Source: Luteimonas deserti (GTDB taxonomy: Bacteria; Pseudomonadota; Gammaproteobacteria; Xanthomonadales; Xanthomonadaceae). Taken from it: a stretch of DNA of 64,000 nucleotides. The notes beneath the pieces are model-generated. The model did no database searches. It was not told the DNA's origin and saw only the letters and a program-made list of their open reading frames with translations. A program made the translations under genes and the position numbers. The DNA lies in assembly GCF_013425765.1 (NCBI RefSeq), contig NZ_JACCJZ010000010.1, forward strand, positions 186,001 to 250,000, read 5' to 3'. Positions within the stretch are counted from its first letter, which is position 1. The number at the start of each line of letters is the position of its first letter. Shown one piece after another: positions 33,987 to 43,891 of this stretch.

Positions 33987-34345
33987 TGCCCTGGGCCGCC
34001 TGGGCCTACGTGGTGCTGCTGGCGCTGGTCGGCCTGAGCGGGTTCGCGCTGATGCTGCGCGCCGGCCAGTCGAAGCCGCTCGCCCTGGCGCGCCTGGCCG
34101 CCATGGGTGTTCTGGTGTGGGCGGTGTTCGTCTACGTGCGCGACGGGGACGCCGGGCTCGGCTTCGCGGCGGCACTGTTCGCCGCGGTGGTGGTGCTGTC
34201 GCACAAGAGCGTGGCCGATGCCCAGGACGCCCGGCGCATGCAGCTCGGCGCCCCGGGGCGCGTGGGCGTGGCGATCAACGGCCTGGTCGCATTGCCGGCG
34301 GTCGCCCTGGGCACGTTGGCGATCTGGTCGCGTCATGGCGCCTGA
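33986..34345 (+). CDS. Small membrane protein inside the biotin operon
   Basis: 119 residues. Its ATG uses the last base of the bioB stop (TGATG) and its end overlaps bioF by 11 bases, so it is locked into the operon. It has about four hydrophobic segments (for example [51 protein letters not shown]) and a short loop with [10 protein letters not shown]. No known motif. The position suggests either a biotin-linked role or simple hitch-hiking. Function unknown. Confidence 0.75.
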   Translation: MPWAAWAYVVLLALVGLSGFALMLRAGQSKPLALARLAAMGVLVWAVFVYVRDGDAGLGFAAALFAAVVVLSHKSVADAQDARRMQLGAPGRVGVAINGLVALPAVALGTLAIWSRHGA

Positions 34346-35546
34346 CCGGCCCGACCTGCGCGAGCGTGCGCGGCAGGCCCGCGAGGCCCGGGACGCGGTG
34401 CACGGCCGCCGCCGGCGGCGCGTGGTCACGCGCCGCGACGGCATGCGCTGCGAGGTGGACGGGCGCTGGCTGCTCAATGTCTGCGGCAACGACTATCTCG
34501 GCCTGTCGCAGCACTTCGCGGTGTCCGGCGCCCTGCAGGACGCGGCTGCCACCGACGGCGTCGGCAGCGGCGGCTCGCACCTGGTCAGTGGTCACCATGC
34601 GCGCCATGCCGCGCTCGAGCGCGAGATCGCCGACTGGCTGCAGTTGCCGGCGGCCCTGCTGCTGGGCAGCGGCTTCGCGGCGAACCTGGCGGTGCTGCAG
34701 GCCCTGCTCGGCGACGAGGACGTCTGCGTCCAGGACCGCCTCAACCATGCCAGCCTGATCGACGCCGCGCGTCTGGCCGGATGCCGGCTGCGCCGCTATC
34801 CGCACGCCGATGCCCAGGGCGCGCTGCGCCAGTTGCGCTCGCTGCCGGGCAGCGCTGCGGTCGTGGCCACCGACGGCGTCTTCAGCATGGACGGGGACGT
34901 CGCGCCGCTGCGCGAGCTGGCGGTGGTGGCGCGCGTGCAGCACGCGCTGCTGTACGTGGACGACGCCCACGGCATCGGTGTGCTCGGGCCGGACGGCCGC
35001 GGCAGTGTCGCCGAGGCCCGGCTCGACGTCGGCGCCGTGCCGCTCCAGCTGGTGACCCTCGGCAAGGCGCTCGGGGGCTATGGCGCGGTGCTCGCCGGCG
35101 ACGCCGACCTGGTGGCGCATCTGGCCGAAACCGCCCGCCCCTACCTCTACACCACCGCGCTGCCGCCGGCCCAGGCCGCGGCGTCGCTGGCGGCGGTGCG
35201 TCTCGCGCGCCTCGAACACTGGCGGCGCGAACGGCTGATGGCGCTGGTCCAGCGCTTCCGCACGCGTGCGCGTGCGGCCGGCCTCGACCTGATGCCGTCC
35301 GAAACCCCGATCCAGCCGCTGCGCTGCGGCGACAACGCCAATGCCCTCGCGTGGTCGGCCGCACTCGAGGCGGCGGGCTTCTGGGTCGCCGCGATCCGTC
35401 CCCCGACCGTCCCGGAGGGCCAGGCGCGATTGCGCATCACGCTGAGCGCGGCGCATGCCGATGCCGACGTGGACGCGCTGGTGGATGCGCTGGCGCGGGC
35501 CCGGGACACGCTGGGCGCCGAATCCGCCGTCGCGACACCCGCGTGA
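34335..35546 (+). CDS. bioF: 8-amino-7-oxononanoate synthase
   Basis: 403 residues from ATG 34335. This PLP enzyme condenses pimeloyl-ACP with alanine, the first step of the biotin ring. It has NDYLGLS near the N-terminus, [42 protein letters not shown] and the PLP lysine K244 in [13 protein letters not shown]. All are class II aminotransferase-fold hallmarks of the AON synthase family. The N-terminus is a little longer than the E. coli enzyme. It overlaps its neighbours on both sides (11 and 4 bases). Confidence 0.96.
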   Translation: MAPDRPDLRERARQAREARDAVHGRRRRRVVTRRDGMRCEVDGRWLLNVCGNDYLGLSQHFAVSGALQDAAATDGVGSGGSHLVSGHHARHAALEREIADWLQLPAALLLGSGFAANLAVLQALLGDEDVCVQDRLNHASLIDAARLAGCRLRRYPHADAQGALRQLRSLPGSAAVVATDGVFSMDGDVAPLRELAVVARVQHALLYVDDAHGIGVLGPDGRGSVAEARLDVGAVPLQLVTLGKALGGYGAVLAGDADLVAHLAETARPYLYTTALPPAQAAASLAAVRLARLEHWRRERLMALVQRFRTRARAAGLDLMPSETPIQPLRCGDNANALAWSAALEAAGFWVAAIRPPTVPEGQARLRITLSAAHADADVDALVDALARARDTLGAESAVATPA

Positions 35547-36547
35547 CCCGGCCCGATCCCGACGCCCGCCGCGCGCTGCTCGCGGTCGGGATCGCGCTCG
35601 CCTCGGCGCTGTTCTTCACGCTGACCTACGTGCTCAACCGCGCCAGCGCGAGCGGCGGCGGCCACTGGGCGTGGACCGCGTGCCTGCGCTACTTCATCAC
35701 CCTGCCGCTTCTGCTGCCGCTGATGCCCTGGCAGGGCGGCGCCATGCCGGTGTTGCGCGCGATCGCCGCGCACCCGGGTGCGTGGCTGCGCTGCAGCGCG
35801 ATCGGCTTTCTGCTGTTCTATTGCATGCTGGCCTACGCGGCGGCGAGCGGGCCGGCGTGGCTGGTGGCGGGCAGTTTCCAGTTCACCGTGATCGCCGGCA
35901 TGTTGTGCGCGCCGCTGCTGTATCGCGATGCGCGCCGACGCATTCCGCCCCTCGCGCTCGCGGTGGCCGCGGCCATCCTCGCCGGCGTGCTGTTGATGCA
36001 GTTCGGCCACGGCGGTCCGGGGCTCGACGCCGCCGGCTGGATCGCGCTGGCCTGCGTGCTGACCGCCGCGGTCGCGTATCCGCTGGGCAACCGGCTGTTG
36101 CTGCTGCATCTCGAACGCACGGGCGAAACCCTCAACGCGACCCAGCGCGTGTTCGGCCTCACGCTGGTGAGCCAGCCGCTGTGGCTGCTGGTCGCCGCGT
36201 TCGCCTGGCAGCAGGCCGGTGCGCCGTCGATGCCGCAGGTGTGGCTGGCCGCGGGCGTCGCGCTGAGCGCGGGGGTGATCGCGACGATCCTGTTCTTCCA
36301 GGCGACGGGCATGGTGCGCGACAACCCGGTGGCGCTGGGCGCCGCGGAGGCCATGCAGGCGGCCGAACTGCTGTTTGCCGCGCTGCTGGGCGCGCTGTTC
36401 CTGCACGAGGCCTGGCCCCAGGGGCGTGCCCTGCTCGGCGCCGGCATCGTGACGGCCGGCATCGTCGCATTCGCCGCGCTGGTCGCGCGGCCTGCCGCCG
36501 GCAGCCCCCGCCGGACCCGCGCCCTGCGCAGCGACAAGGGCGGTTGA
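35543..36547 (+). CDS. DMT-superfamily transporter (EmrE/EamA-like) in the biotin operon
   Basis: 334 residues with a GTG start overlapping the bioF stop (GTGA). There are about ten helices in two repeats ([22 protein letters not shown] ... and the second half from [24 protein letters not shown]). FLHEAWP near the end is the typical last loop of EamA-type carriers. Carriers of this group export drugs or metabolites. The role in a biotin operon is not established; export of a pathway intermediate or an unrelated solute are both open. It is fixed by overlaps, so it is translated with the operon. Confidence 0.85.
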   Translation: MTRPDPDARRALLAVGIALASALFFTLTYVLNRASASGGGHWAWTACLRYFITLPLLLPLMPWQGGAMPVLRAIAAHPGAWLRCSAIGFLLFYCMLAYAAASGPAWLVAGSFQFTVIAGMLCAPLLYRDARRRIPPLALAVAAAILAGVLLMQFGHGGPGLDAAGWIALACVLTAAVAYPLGNRLLLLHLERTGETLNATQRVFGLTLVSQPLWLLVAAFAWQQAGAPSMPQVWLAAGVALSAGVIATILFFQATGMVRDNPVALGAAEAMQAAELLFAALLGALFLHEAWPQGRALLGAGIVTAGIVAFAALVARPAAGSPRRTRALRSDKGG

Positions 36548-36560
36548 GGCCGCGACGACA

Positions 36561-37388
36561 ATGACCGAGACACCGAACGCTCTGCACATCGACATCGTCG
36601 GCGATGGCCCGCCGCTGGTGTTGCTGCACGGCTGGGCCATGCACGGCGGCGTGTTCGCGCCGCTGCGTGAGCGCATGCGGCGCACGCACACGCTGTACAT
36701 CGTGGATCTGCCCGGCCATGGCCACAGCCGTGACAGCGCCGTGCCGCTGGCGCTCGAGCCGGTGGTCGACGCGCTCGCGCGGGTCGTGCCACCGGCGCCG
36801 TGGCTGGGCTGGTCGCTGGGTGGTCTGTTCGCGCTGCACGCGGCCGCCACCCGCCCCGACATCGCGACGTCGCTGGTGATGGTGTGCGCCAACCCGCGCT
36901 TCGTCAGCGCGCGGGACTGGCCGCACGGCATGGCACCCCAGGTGTTCCGCGATTTCGCCAGCGGCCTGCGCAGCGACTATCGCGGCACGCTGGATCGCTT
37001 CATCGCGCTCGAGGCGTTCGGCTCGGACGACGCGCGCGGCGAACTGCGCACGCTGCGCGCCGAGGTGTTCGCACGCGGCGAGCCGGCCACGCGCGTGCTG
37101 GTCGACGGCCTGGGCCTGCTCGAATCGGTCGACCTGCGGCGCGCGCTGCCGGACCTGCAGGTGCCGAGCCTGTGGCTTGCCGGCCGGCGCGATCGCCTGG
37201 TCGATCCACGCGCGATGCACGACGCCGCCGGGCGCGCACCGACCGGCACGGCCATTACCCTCGACCACGCCGGGCACGCGCCGTTCCTCACCCATGCCGA
37301 CGCGGTGGTCGAGCGGCTGCATGCCTTTCTTCCGGATGCGACGGCCGCCGTCGCCGACGGACCCGATGTCCGCTCCCTGCCCAAATGA
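36561..37388 (+). CDS. bioH: Pimeloyl-[ACP] methyl ester carboxylesterase
   Basis: 275 residues, alpha/beta hydrolase. It removes the methyl group from pimeloyl-ACP methyl ester, ending the chain-building phase of biotin synthesis. It has LLHGWAMHGG near the N-terminus (HGW motif, oxyanion region), nucleophile serine in GWSLGGLFA (about residue 79), aspartate in LWLAGRRDRLVDP and histidine in HAGHAPFLTH. Same strand and spacing of 13 bases from the transporter gene; it overlaps bioC by four bases. The family call is strongly supported by context. Confidence 0.93.
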   Translation: MTETPNALHIDIVGDGPPLVLLHGWAMHGGVFAPLRERMRRTHTLYIVDLPGHGHSRDSAVPLALEPVVDALARVVPPAPWLGWSLGGLFALHAAATRPDIATSLVMVCANPRFVSARDWPHGMAPQVFRDFASGLRSDYRGTLDRFIALEAFGSDDARGELRTLRAEVFARGEPATRVLVDGLGLLESVDLRRALPDLQVPSLWLAGRRDRLVDPRAMHDAAGRAPTGTAITLDHAGHAPFLTHADAVVERLHAFLPDATAAVADGPDVRSLPK

Positions 37389-38293
37389 CCCGAATCTTCG
37401 ACGCTGCCCACGTCCGCCGCGCGTTCTCGCGGGCGTCGGCCACCTATACCGCCGCCGCCGCGCTGCAGCGCGACATCGAGGCCCAGCTGCTGGAATCGCT
37501 GGACTATCTGGACGATCGTGTGCCGGACGTCGTGCTCGATGTCGGCAGCGGGCCGGCGCATGCGGCGCTGGCGATGCGCGCGCGCTGGCCCAAGGCGCGC
37601 ATCGTCGCGCTGGATCTGGCGCTGCCGATGCTGCGCCAGGCCCCGGTCGGCGCAGGCGGCATGCTGGCGAAGCTCGGCCTGCAGCCGCGTCCGGTGGACC
37701 GGGTGTGCGCCGATCTGCGCGCGCTGCCGCTGGCCGACAACAGCGTCGACGTGCTGGTCTCCAACCTGTGCCTGCAGTGGGTGGACGATCTGTCCGCCGC
37801 CTTCGCGGGTTTCCGCCGGGTGCTCAAGCCGCACGGCCTGCTGCTGGTGTCCACCTTCGGTCCGCAGAGCCTGATCGAACTGCGCGACGCCTTCGGCCAC
37901 GCCGACGACACCCCGCACGTGAGCCCGTTCGTGTCGATCGGCGAGTTCGGCGATGCGCTGATGCGGGCCGGCTTCCGCAATCCGGTGCTCGATCGCGACG
38001 TCACCGTGCACTGGCATGCCGACATGGCGTCGCTGATGCGCGAGCAGCGCGCGATCGGTGCGACCAACGCCTTGGCCACGCGGCGCCGCTCGATGACCGG
38101 CCGCGCGCGCTTCGCCGCCGCCGCCGCCCACTACGAACAGTTCCGCACGCCGCAGGGCCTGCCGGCGAGCTGGGAATGGATCACCGCGATGGCGTGGTCC
38201 CCGGCCCACGGTGCGCCGATCCGCGACGGCGGCGAGGAGCTGGCGCGCTTCGACGCGGCCGCGATTCCGGTGCGCAGGCGCGGCAGCGCCTGA
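37385..38293 (+). CDS. bioC: Malonyl-[ACP] O-methyltransferase
   Basis: 302 residues. This SAM-dependent enzyme methylates malonyl-ACP so fatty-acid synthesis can build pimeloyl. The N-terminus VRRAFSRASATYTAAAALQRDIEAQLLE is the BioC start, followed by the SAM motif VLDVGSGPAHAALAMRARWP (about residues 49-68) and SNLCLQWVDD. ATG overlaps the bioH stop (ATGA). It ends the biotin operon and is convergent with the TonB receptor gene. bioA and bioD are not in the window. Confidence 0.95.
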   Translation: MTRIFDAAHVRRAFSRASATYTAAAALQRDIEAQLLESLDYLDDRVPDVVLDVGSGPAHAALAMRARWPKARIVALDLALPMLRQAPVGAGGMLAKLGLQPRPVDRVCADLRALPLADNSVDVLVSNLCLQWVDDLSAAFAGFRRVLKPHGLLLVSTFGPQSLIELRDAFGHADDTPHVSPFVSIGEFGDALMRAGFRNPVLDRDVTVHWHADMASLMREQRAIGATNALATRRRSMTGRARFAAAAAHYEQFRTPQGLPASWEWITAMAWSPAHGAPIRDGGEELARFDAAAIPVRRRGSA

Positions 38294-38324
38294 GCCTCGA
38301 ACGCCGCCGCGCCGCACGCACCGC

Positions 38325-40358
38325 TCAGAGCGTGACGTGCAGCGACAGGAACGCCGTGCGTCCGGCCGAGGGTGAGAACATCGGTTGGGTGGTCTCCTGG
38401 AAGAAGCTGTCGTACCAGGCGTAGACGTACTCGCGCCCGGTGACGTTGCGCAGCTGCACGTCGACGCGCATGCGCGGATTGATGCGGTACTGCGCGCTGA
38501 GATCGACGACGGCGAAGCCGCCGAACTTGTCGGTGATGTTCTGCTCTTCGAGGTAGTAGTCGCCCTGGGCCCGGCCCTGAAGGCCGAACCGGAGGGCGTC
38601 GCTGGCCTGGTAGTCGATGCCGACGTTGCTGATGTAGCGCGGCGTGGCGGCGACTTCGTTGGCCTCGATCGACACGCCCGGCGCGCGACCGTCGCGCTGG
38701 ATCTTCGCCTCCTGGTAGGCGTGCGAGGCCCAGACCGTCCATGCATCGCCGAGGCGCGCATCGATCTGCGCGTCCACGCCGCGGCGCCGGGTCTTGCCCA
38801 GCACCACCGTGGTGCCGGTGGCGGGCATGTTGGACACCTCGTTCTCCGCGTCCTGCTGCCACACCGCCAGACGGGCCTGGCTGCCGGCGAAGGGACTGAA
38901 GCGGATGCCGGCTTCCACGCCGGTGTTGGTCGAGGGCCGCAGCGCCGCCTGGCCCGGCGTCAGATAGGCCGGTGCGGTGGAGCCGGTGAGCACCTGAAAC
39001 GTGCGTCCCCAGTTCGCATAGACGTTGGTGTCACTGGTCAGCGCGCGCACCACGCTCAGCTTGGGCTGGCCGATGGTGCCGTAGTCCTGCAGCGGCCCGC
39101 GGATGCCTCCGGGCAAAGCGGTGGCGCCGTAGAAGCGATCCACCCGGTAGGCCGGCACGATCTTCAGCGATTCGACCGGCTGCCAGATCGCCTGTACGTA
39201 GGCACCGGTGTTGTCGAAGCTGTGCACGTCGTCGTTCTGCACGCGCGCGGGCACGGCGTCGAAGTCGGTGGGCACGCTGTAGTTGAAGCGCTCGCGCAGG
39301 TAGGCGTTGGTCTGCTGCTCGTGATTGGCGCCCGCTTCGAGCGTCAGTGCGTCGCTGGCCGTCCAGGTCAACGTGGCCATCAGGCCGGTCTGTTTTTCGT
39401 CCCAGACCCGGCGCTGGCGCGGCGCATTGCCGGTGGGCACGCCGCTGAAGGTGATGCGGCGGTCGTCCTGGTAGCGGTTGTGATAGAGCTTGGTGCCCAG
39501 CATCAGATCGTCGCCCAGCGCCAGGTCCATGTGCACGGCGAACTGGCGCATGTCGCGGTCGTCGCCGTCGTTGGCGTTGCGCGGGTTGGAACCGCGCCGC
39601 ATCGTGGCGAGCTCGTCGGCGGTCAGGAAACCCGGCTCGTCGGCCTTGTGGTGATAGACGCGTGCGGTCAGGCCGATGCGCATGCCGTCCTCGAGATGGC
39701 CGTAGAACCACTTGCCACCCAGCGAATACTTTTCCGAGGTGTCGTGGTCGCGGTAGCCGTCCGAGGTCTGCACGCCGACGAACCCGTTCTGCTGGAACTC
39801 GCCGTGCTCGCGGCCGAGCGCGATCTGCGCCATGCGGGTGTCGAAACTTCCGTAGGTGAGCCGCGCGTCGGTGTAGTCACCGCCCTGGCGGGTGCCGAAG
39901 TTGATGTTGCCGCCGATGTTGTGCAGGCCGTAGCGCGGATCGTTGGTGCCGCGCACGACTTCGATGTAGTCGATCTCCAGCGGAAACAGCATGTCGATGA
40001 AGCGCTGGTTGCCGCTGTTGACGTTGCTCGGAATGCCGTCGATCAGGGTCTTGATCGCATTGAGATACCCCTCGCCATTGAACGCGCGGAAGCTCACCTT
40101 GCCCGACTCGGCGCCCTGACGGGTTTCGGTGAGCTGGATGCCGGGCATCTGGCCGAGCAGCTCCCAGCTCTGGGAGACGGTCTTGTCCTCGATCCGCTCG
40201 GCGCCGAGCACGTCGACCGACGTCAGCACCTCGTTCGCGGTGAGTTGGCCGCGGGTCTGGTGCACGTGCACCGTGCCCATCGTGGTGTTGGCCGACTGCG
40301 CGTGGGCGGCGACGGGCAGCGCGGCGAGCAGGGCGAGGCTGAGGGTGTGCAGTTTCAT
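38325..40358 (-). CDS. TonB-dependent outer-membrane receptor, likely for metal or metallophore
   Basis: 677 residues from ATG 40358. A signal peptide (MKLHTLSLALLAALPVAAHA) is followed by a plug domain: SANTTMGTVHVHQTRG, SVDVLGAERIEDKTVSQSWELL, GNINFGTRQGG. A beta-barrel then ends with the aromatic FLSLHVTL. It imports a ligand across the outer membrane with TonB energy. It is downstream of two DUF3526 permeases and an ABC ATPase on the same strand, so they probably form one uptake unit. A Zur-like palindrome upstream of the unit suggests zinc. Substrate is inferred, not seen. Confidence 0.9.
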   Translation of the reverse strand: MKLHTLSLALLAALPVAAHAQSANTTMGTVHVHQTRGQLTANEVLTSVDVLGAERIEDKTVSQSWELLGQMPGIQLTETRQGAESGKVSFRAFNGEGYLNAIKTLIDGIPSNVNSGNQRFIDMLFPLEIDYIEVVRGTNDPRYGLHNIGGNINFGTRQGGDYTDARLTYGSFDTRMAQIALGREHGEFQQNGFVGVQTSDGYRDHDTSEKYSLGGKWFYGHLEDGMRIGLTARVYHHKADEPGFLTADELATMRRGSNPRNANDGDDRDMRQFAVHMDLALGDDLMLGTKLYHNRYQDDRRITFSGVPTGNAPRQRRVWDEKQTGLMATLTWTASDALTLEAGANHEQQTNAYLRERFNYSVPTDFDAVPARVQNDDVHSFDNTGAYVQAIWQPVESLKIVPAYRVDRFYGATALPGGIRGPLQDYGTIGQPKLSVVRALTSDTNVYANWGRTFQVLTGSTAPAYLTPGQAALRPSTNTGVEAGIRFSPFAGSQARLAVWQQDAENEVSNMPATGTTVVLGKTRRRGVDAQIDARLGDAWTVWASHAYQEAKIQRDGRAPGVSIEANEVAATPRYISNVGIDYQASDALRFGLQGRAQGDYYLEEQNITDKFGGFAVVDLSAQYRINPRMRVDVQLRNVTGREYVYAWYDSFFQETTQPMFSPSAGRTAFLSLHVTL

Positions 40359-40426
40359 GCGGGCGACCGGGCAGGCGCCGGCACGACGCCGGCGTGGGTG
40401 GAGAAAGGGTGGGTGGAGCGGTTCGA

Positions 40427-41680
40427 TCAGTGCGGCGCGAAGGCCGGCGCGTCCGCGAAGTCGTCCTTTCGGAACGGCACGTCGTTGAACATGTACGGGT
40501 AATAGAACTGGCGCAGCTGGGCATGGAACGCGCGGATGCGGTCCTGGTAGGCCAGGTGCGCCTGCATGTCGGTGTCGGCCATGCGCGTGAGCGCGGCCTG
40601 CATGCCCACCGGCGGCAACACCCAGCCTAGACGCGACGCGGCCGCCGAGCGTCGCTCGATGCCGTCGCGGTAGGCCGCCGCCATCGGCGCGACCGCATCG
40701 TCGCCGTTCTGGTGGAAGGCGAAATACCACTTCCAGTGGAACGCGGTGCCCAGCGGTGCGGAATCGCGCCACTCGGGATAGCGCGCGTAGAAGCGCTGCA
40801 TGGTGTCCTGGCGCGGGATGTCCCAGGCCCGGTTGACCGCCTCGCGTTGCGCGCGCGCGATCGCCGCGCCCTGGTCGACCGGGATCGCGCGTTCGATGCC
40901 CACGTGTGCCAGCGCGGGCAGCACCAGGGCGATCGCCACCCACAGCGTGGCCAACGTCGCCGCATTGGTCGCGCTGCTCCAGCCGCGGTGCGCCACGGCC
41001 CAGGACAGCGCGATCCAGAACACCAGATAGGCCGTGGCGAGGCCGAGCACGGCGGCGATCTGCAGCGCCGGCACGCCCTGCCACACCGCGACCAGCACGA
41101 ACGGCGCGCCGACGCAGGCCAGCAGCGCGACCGCGCGCACCGTGGCCCGGAGCAGGTACAACCGGCCCATCCGCAGCGGCAGGCTGCGCAACATGCGCTC
41201 GCGTCCGGATTCGGCTTCGCCCGAGCGCAGATCGTGGAACAGCACCAGGACGAACACCGGCAACAGGAAGGTCAGCAGGAACGCGAAATCGAAGCGACCG
41301 GCCAGTGCGAGTTCGGGGTTGAACACGTCGCCGTCGTGGATCTGCGCCTCCAGCCCGAGCGCCCGCACGCGCAGCACGAACGGCGCGACATCACGCATGC
41401 CCACGGCGGCGAAGGCCAGCGCCGACGGCGGATTCCAGGTGGGATGGAAGGTGTAGTAGGCCGCGCTGCCTGCCTCGGTGCCGTCGCCGTGCGCGGCGAC
41501 GACCGCGGCGAGATCGGTCGCCTGCAACGCCGGAATGCGCTCGATCGCCGCGCGCTGGCTGTCGATGCGCTGCACGCCCGATGCGAGGCTCGCCGCGGCC
41601 AGCACCACCAGCAGTGCCAGCCCGGCCACGGCGATCCGCGAGCGCAGCAGCAACCGCCATTCGTAATGCCACGTGCTCAT
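40427..41680 (-). CDS. ABC transporter permease, DUF3526 family (second subunit)
   Basis: 417 residues from ATG 41680. It starts with MSTWHYEWRLLLRSRIAVAGLALLVVLAAA, a cytoplasmic helix plus first membrane span. A large periplasmic domain (residues ~40-170) precedes five more spans, then a periplasmic segment with WDIPRQDTMQRFYARYPEWRDS and FHWKWYFAFHQ. This layout is the DUF3526 type. Four-base overlap with the partner permease (ATG within its stop) indicates coupled translation. Substrate probably shared with the TonB receptor that follows 68 bases later. Confidence 0.85.
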   Translation of the reverse strand: MSTWHYEWRLLLRSRIAVAGLALLVVLAAASLASGVQRIDSQRAAIERIPALQATDLAAVVAAHGDGTEAGSAAYYTFHPTWNPPSALAFAAVGMRDVAPFVLRVRALGLEAQIHDGDVFNPELALAGRFDFAFLLTFLLPVFVLVLFHDLRSGEAESGRERMLRSLPLRMGRLYLLRATVRAVALLACVGAPFVLVAVWQGVPALQIAAVLGLATAYLVFWIALSWAVAHRGWSSATNAATLATLWVAIALVLPALAHVGIERAIPVDQGAAIARAQREAVNRAWDIPRQDTMQRFYARYPEWRDSAPLGTAFHWKWYFAFHQNGDDAVAPMAAAYRDGIERRSAAASRLGWVLPPVGMQAALTRMADTDMQAHLAYQDRIRAFHAQLRQFYYPYMFNDVPFRKDDFADAPAFAPH

Positions 41681-43116
41681 CGTGCCACCCCCAGTCGCCG
41701 CGCCACCCGGCCGAGCAGCAGCAGCGCCAGCAGGCACCAGCCCGCCAACACCAGGAGCCCGGGCGCCATCGCGCGCAGCAGCGTGCCGGCGCTCTGCGGC
41801 TGGAAGTCGAAACGCGGAATCGCCCGCCAGTGGCTGGCATCCACGCGCTTGCGCCGGTCGGCGTCCGCGTCCTGCGCCGTGTCGTCGGCGAAGGACACGC
41901 CGTCGGCCTGCAGCTGGTTGAGCTGCTGCACCATGGCGTAACGGAAGGCCTCGGCCTGGTCGAGAAACCCCAGATGCGCCGAAAGATCGGTCGCCGCGGC
42001 GGCCATCGATGCCTGGCGCAGCGCGATCGACGGGCTCAGCAGCGAGAACCCGCCCACCAGCGTGTTCTGGCGATGCTGGATCTGCGCACTGTGCGCCGCG
42101 TAGCGTTCGAACAGGCTCGAGGTGAGGCGCTCGCCTTCCACCGCCATCAGGCCGCGGTAGTTCACCGGCAGATCCTCGATGCGGGTCACGCCGTACTGGT
42201 CGAGCACGCGTTGGCGGAAGCTGTTGAAGTAGGGGTCGTCCGGATTGTGGCTGTCACCCATCGCGCGCAGATCGCGGCCGATGCCGACATCGGTCTGCAG
42301 ACGATCGGGCAACGGCAGTGCGGCGTAGGCGACATCCGGCGCGACGCGCGGCACCAGCAGCGCCGACAGCGCCCAGACCGCCACCAGGGCCAGCAACGCA
42401 TCGCGGCGGCGCGCGAGCAGCGCCGAGACCGCCGCGATCACCGCGCACCACAGCAGCAGGTAGAGCGCATAGGCCGACGCCAGCGCAGCCGCCACCGCGA
42501 CCGACGCGCCGGGCGCGGCCGCCATCACCGCCAGCCCGGCCAGCGCGGGCAGCATGAAGACCGCCGCGACCGCACACAGCGCCGCCAGCTTGCCGCCGAC
42601 GATGGCGCGCGTGGACGCGCCCTGCAGCATCAGCTGGCGCAACGTGCCGCGTTCGCGCTCCTGGGCGAGCAGCCCGTGACCGAGCACCACCAGCACAAGC
42701 GGCGCGAGGATCTGCAGCACGAACGCCGGCGTGAGCTGGCCGAACCGGGTGAGGATCGAGCTCTGCATCACGTCGCCGAAGTTGGCGGTGTTCTGCCGGT
42801 GGCCTTCGAGGAACATGCTGCTGCCGGTGAACGGGTCGACGCCGGCATCGAACGCGGCCAGCGCCGACGGCAGGCGGTAGACGAAATGCCCGTAGTGCAC
42901 CACGCGGTGCGGGTGGCGATCGGGCTGGGCGTCGAACGCCTCCTGCGCCGCGAGCTGCTGGCGCGCGCGGTGGTCGGCCGCCGACTGCATGTGGTGCAGC
43001 GACACCACGGTGGCGACGAGACCGAGCATCGCCAGCAGCACGATGCCGGCCAGCGCGGTGCGGTTGCGCAGCATCGCGCGCAACTCGTTGCGCATCACCG
43101 AAACGAATGCGCTCAT
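41677..43116 (-). CDS. ABC transporter permease, DUF3526 family (first subunit)
   Basis: 479 residues from ATG 43116. The N-terminal SVMRNELRAMLRNRTALAGIVLLAMLGLVATVV is the usual start of ABC-2-like permeases. A large extracytoplasmic insert (to about residue 190) comes next, then VLVVLGHGLLAQERERGTLRQLMLQGAS, the permease signature close to the ATPase-contact loop. Further spans run to the C-terminus. It is the likely heterodimer partner of the next gene. It overlaps the ATPase gene by four bases. Direction of transport is not certain from sequence; ABC-2 folds can export, but the TonB receptor argues for uptake. Confidence 0.85.
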   Translation of the reverse strand: MSAFVSVMRNELRAMLRNRTALAGIVLLAMLGLVATVVSLHHMQSAADHRARQQLAAQEAFDAQPDRHPHRVVHYGHFVYRLPSALAAFDAGVDPFTGSSMFLEGHRQNTANFGDVMQSSILTRFGQLTPAFVLQILAPLVLVVLGHGLLAQERERGTLRQLMLQGASTRAIVGGKLAALCAVAAVFMLPALAGLAVMAAAPGASVAVAAALASAYALYLLLWCAVIAAVSALLARRRDALLALVAVWALSALLVPRVAPDVAYAALPLPDRLQTDVGIGRDLRAMGDSHNPDDPYFNSFRQRVLDQYGVTRIEDLPVNYRGLMAVEGERLTSSLFERYAAHSAQIQHRQNTLVGGFSLLSPSIALRQASMAAAATDLSAHLGFLDQAEAFRYAMVQQLNQLQADGVSFADDTAQDADADRRKRVDASHWRAIPRFDFQPQSAGTLLRAMAPGLLVLAGWCLLALLLLGRVARRLGVAR

Positions 43117-43823
43117 GCCGCGCGCGCCCGTCCGGAGAAGTGCGCGTGCAGCGCGGCCAGGTCGAAGGCCTCGCGCTCGGCCTCGTGCACGATGCGGCCG
43201 TGTTCGAGGACGCCGATGCGGTCGGCGACCTCGACCGCGCCCAGCAGGTCGTGGGTGACCATCAGCACCGCGGCGCCGCGCGCGCGCACCGAGTCGAGCA
43301 GCGTGTGGAAATCCGCGCTCGCGCCCGGGTCGAGGCCGGACGTGGGTTCGTCGAGCAGCAGCAGCGGCACCTCGCGCATCAACGCGATCGCGATCGCGAC
43401 CTTCTGGCGCATGCCCTTGGAAAAGCCCGCCAGGCGCTGGCGCCAGGCCGATTCCTGCAGGCCGGCGGCGCGCAGGGCCTCGGTGATCGCCGCACTCGTG
43501 TGCCGGCGGCCGGCGAGCGACAGCAGGTAGTCGACGTTTTCCACCGCCGACAGATGCTCGTAGAGCGCGACGTTCTCGGGCAGATAGGCAAGCTGCGCGC
43601 GGGCCCGGTCGGGCGCCTCCCAGGGCGTGACGCCGGCCACCCGGACGGTGCCCGCATCGGGCCTGAGGAAGCCGAGCAGCACCGACAACGTCGTCGACTT
43701 GCCGGCGCCGTTGCCGCCGAGCAGCGCATACAGTCGGCCCGGCTCGACGCGCAGATGCAGATCGGAGAGCACCGGTTTCCCGGCGAAGGACACCGAGAGT
43801 GCCTGGATGTCGACGACGGGCAT
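43113..43823 (-). CDS. ABC transporter ATP-binding protein
   Basis: 236 residues from ATG 43823. Walker A is GGNGAGKSTT (about residues 34-43), the Q-loop is AYLPENVALYEHL, the signature is FSKGMRQKVAIAIALM (FSKGMRQ replaces LSGGQ), and Walker B is LLLLDEPTSGLDPG. It is the CcmA/NatA-type subclass that pairs with ABC-2 permeases. First gene of the unit with the two DUF3526 permeases and TonB receptor. Its upstream region contains the AT-rich palindrome at 43875. Confidence 0.93.
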   Translation of the reverse strand: MPVVDIQALSVSFAGKPVLSDLHLRVEPGRLYALLGGNGAGKSTTLSVLLGFLRPDAGTVRVAGVTPWEAPDRARAQLAYLPENVALYEHLSAVENVDYLLSLAGRRHTSAAITEALRAAGLQESAWRQRLAGFSKGMRQKVAIAIALMREVPLLLLDEPTSGLDPGASADFHTLLDSVRARGAAVLMVTHDLLGAVEVADRIGVLEHGRIVHEAEREAFDLAALHAHFSGRARAA

Positions 43824-43874
43824 GGAAGGCGTCAAAGCACGGCCCCGCAGTAAAAATTGGGGCCGCACGATAGC

Positions 43875-43891
43875 ATGTAATAACATTACAT
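43875..43891. promoter_or_regulatory. Zur-like AT-rich operator palindrome
   Basis: ATGTAAT-AAC-ATTACAT is a perfect 7-base inverted repeat in otherwise very GC-rich DNA, 52 bases upstream of the ABC ATPase gene. On the minus strand it reads TGTAATGTTAT-, which matches one half of the Zur box as I remember it (TGTAATGTTATAACATTACA type). Regulation by zinc is inferred. Confidence 0.5.
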
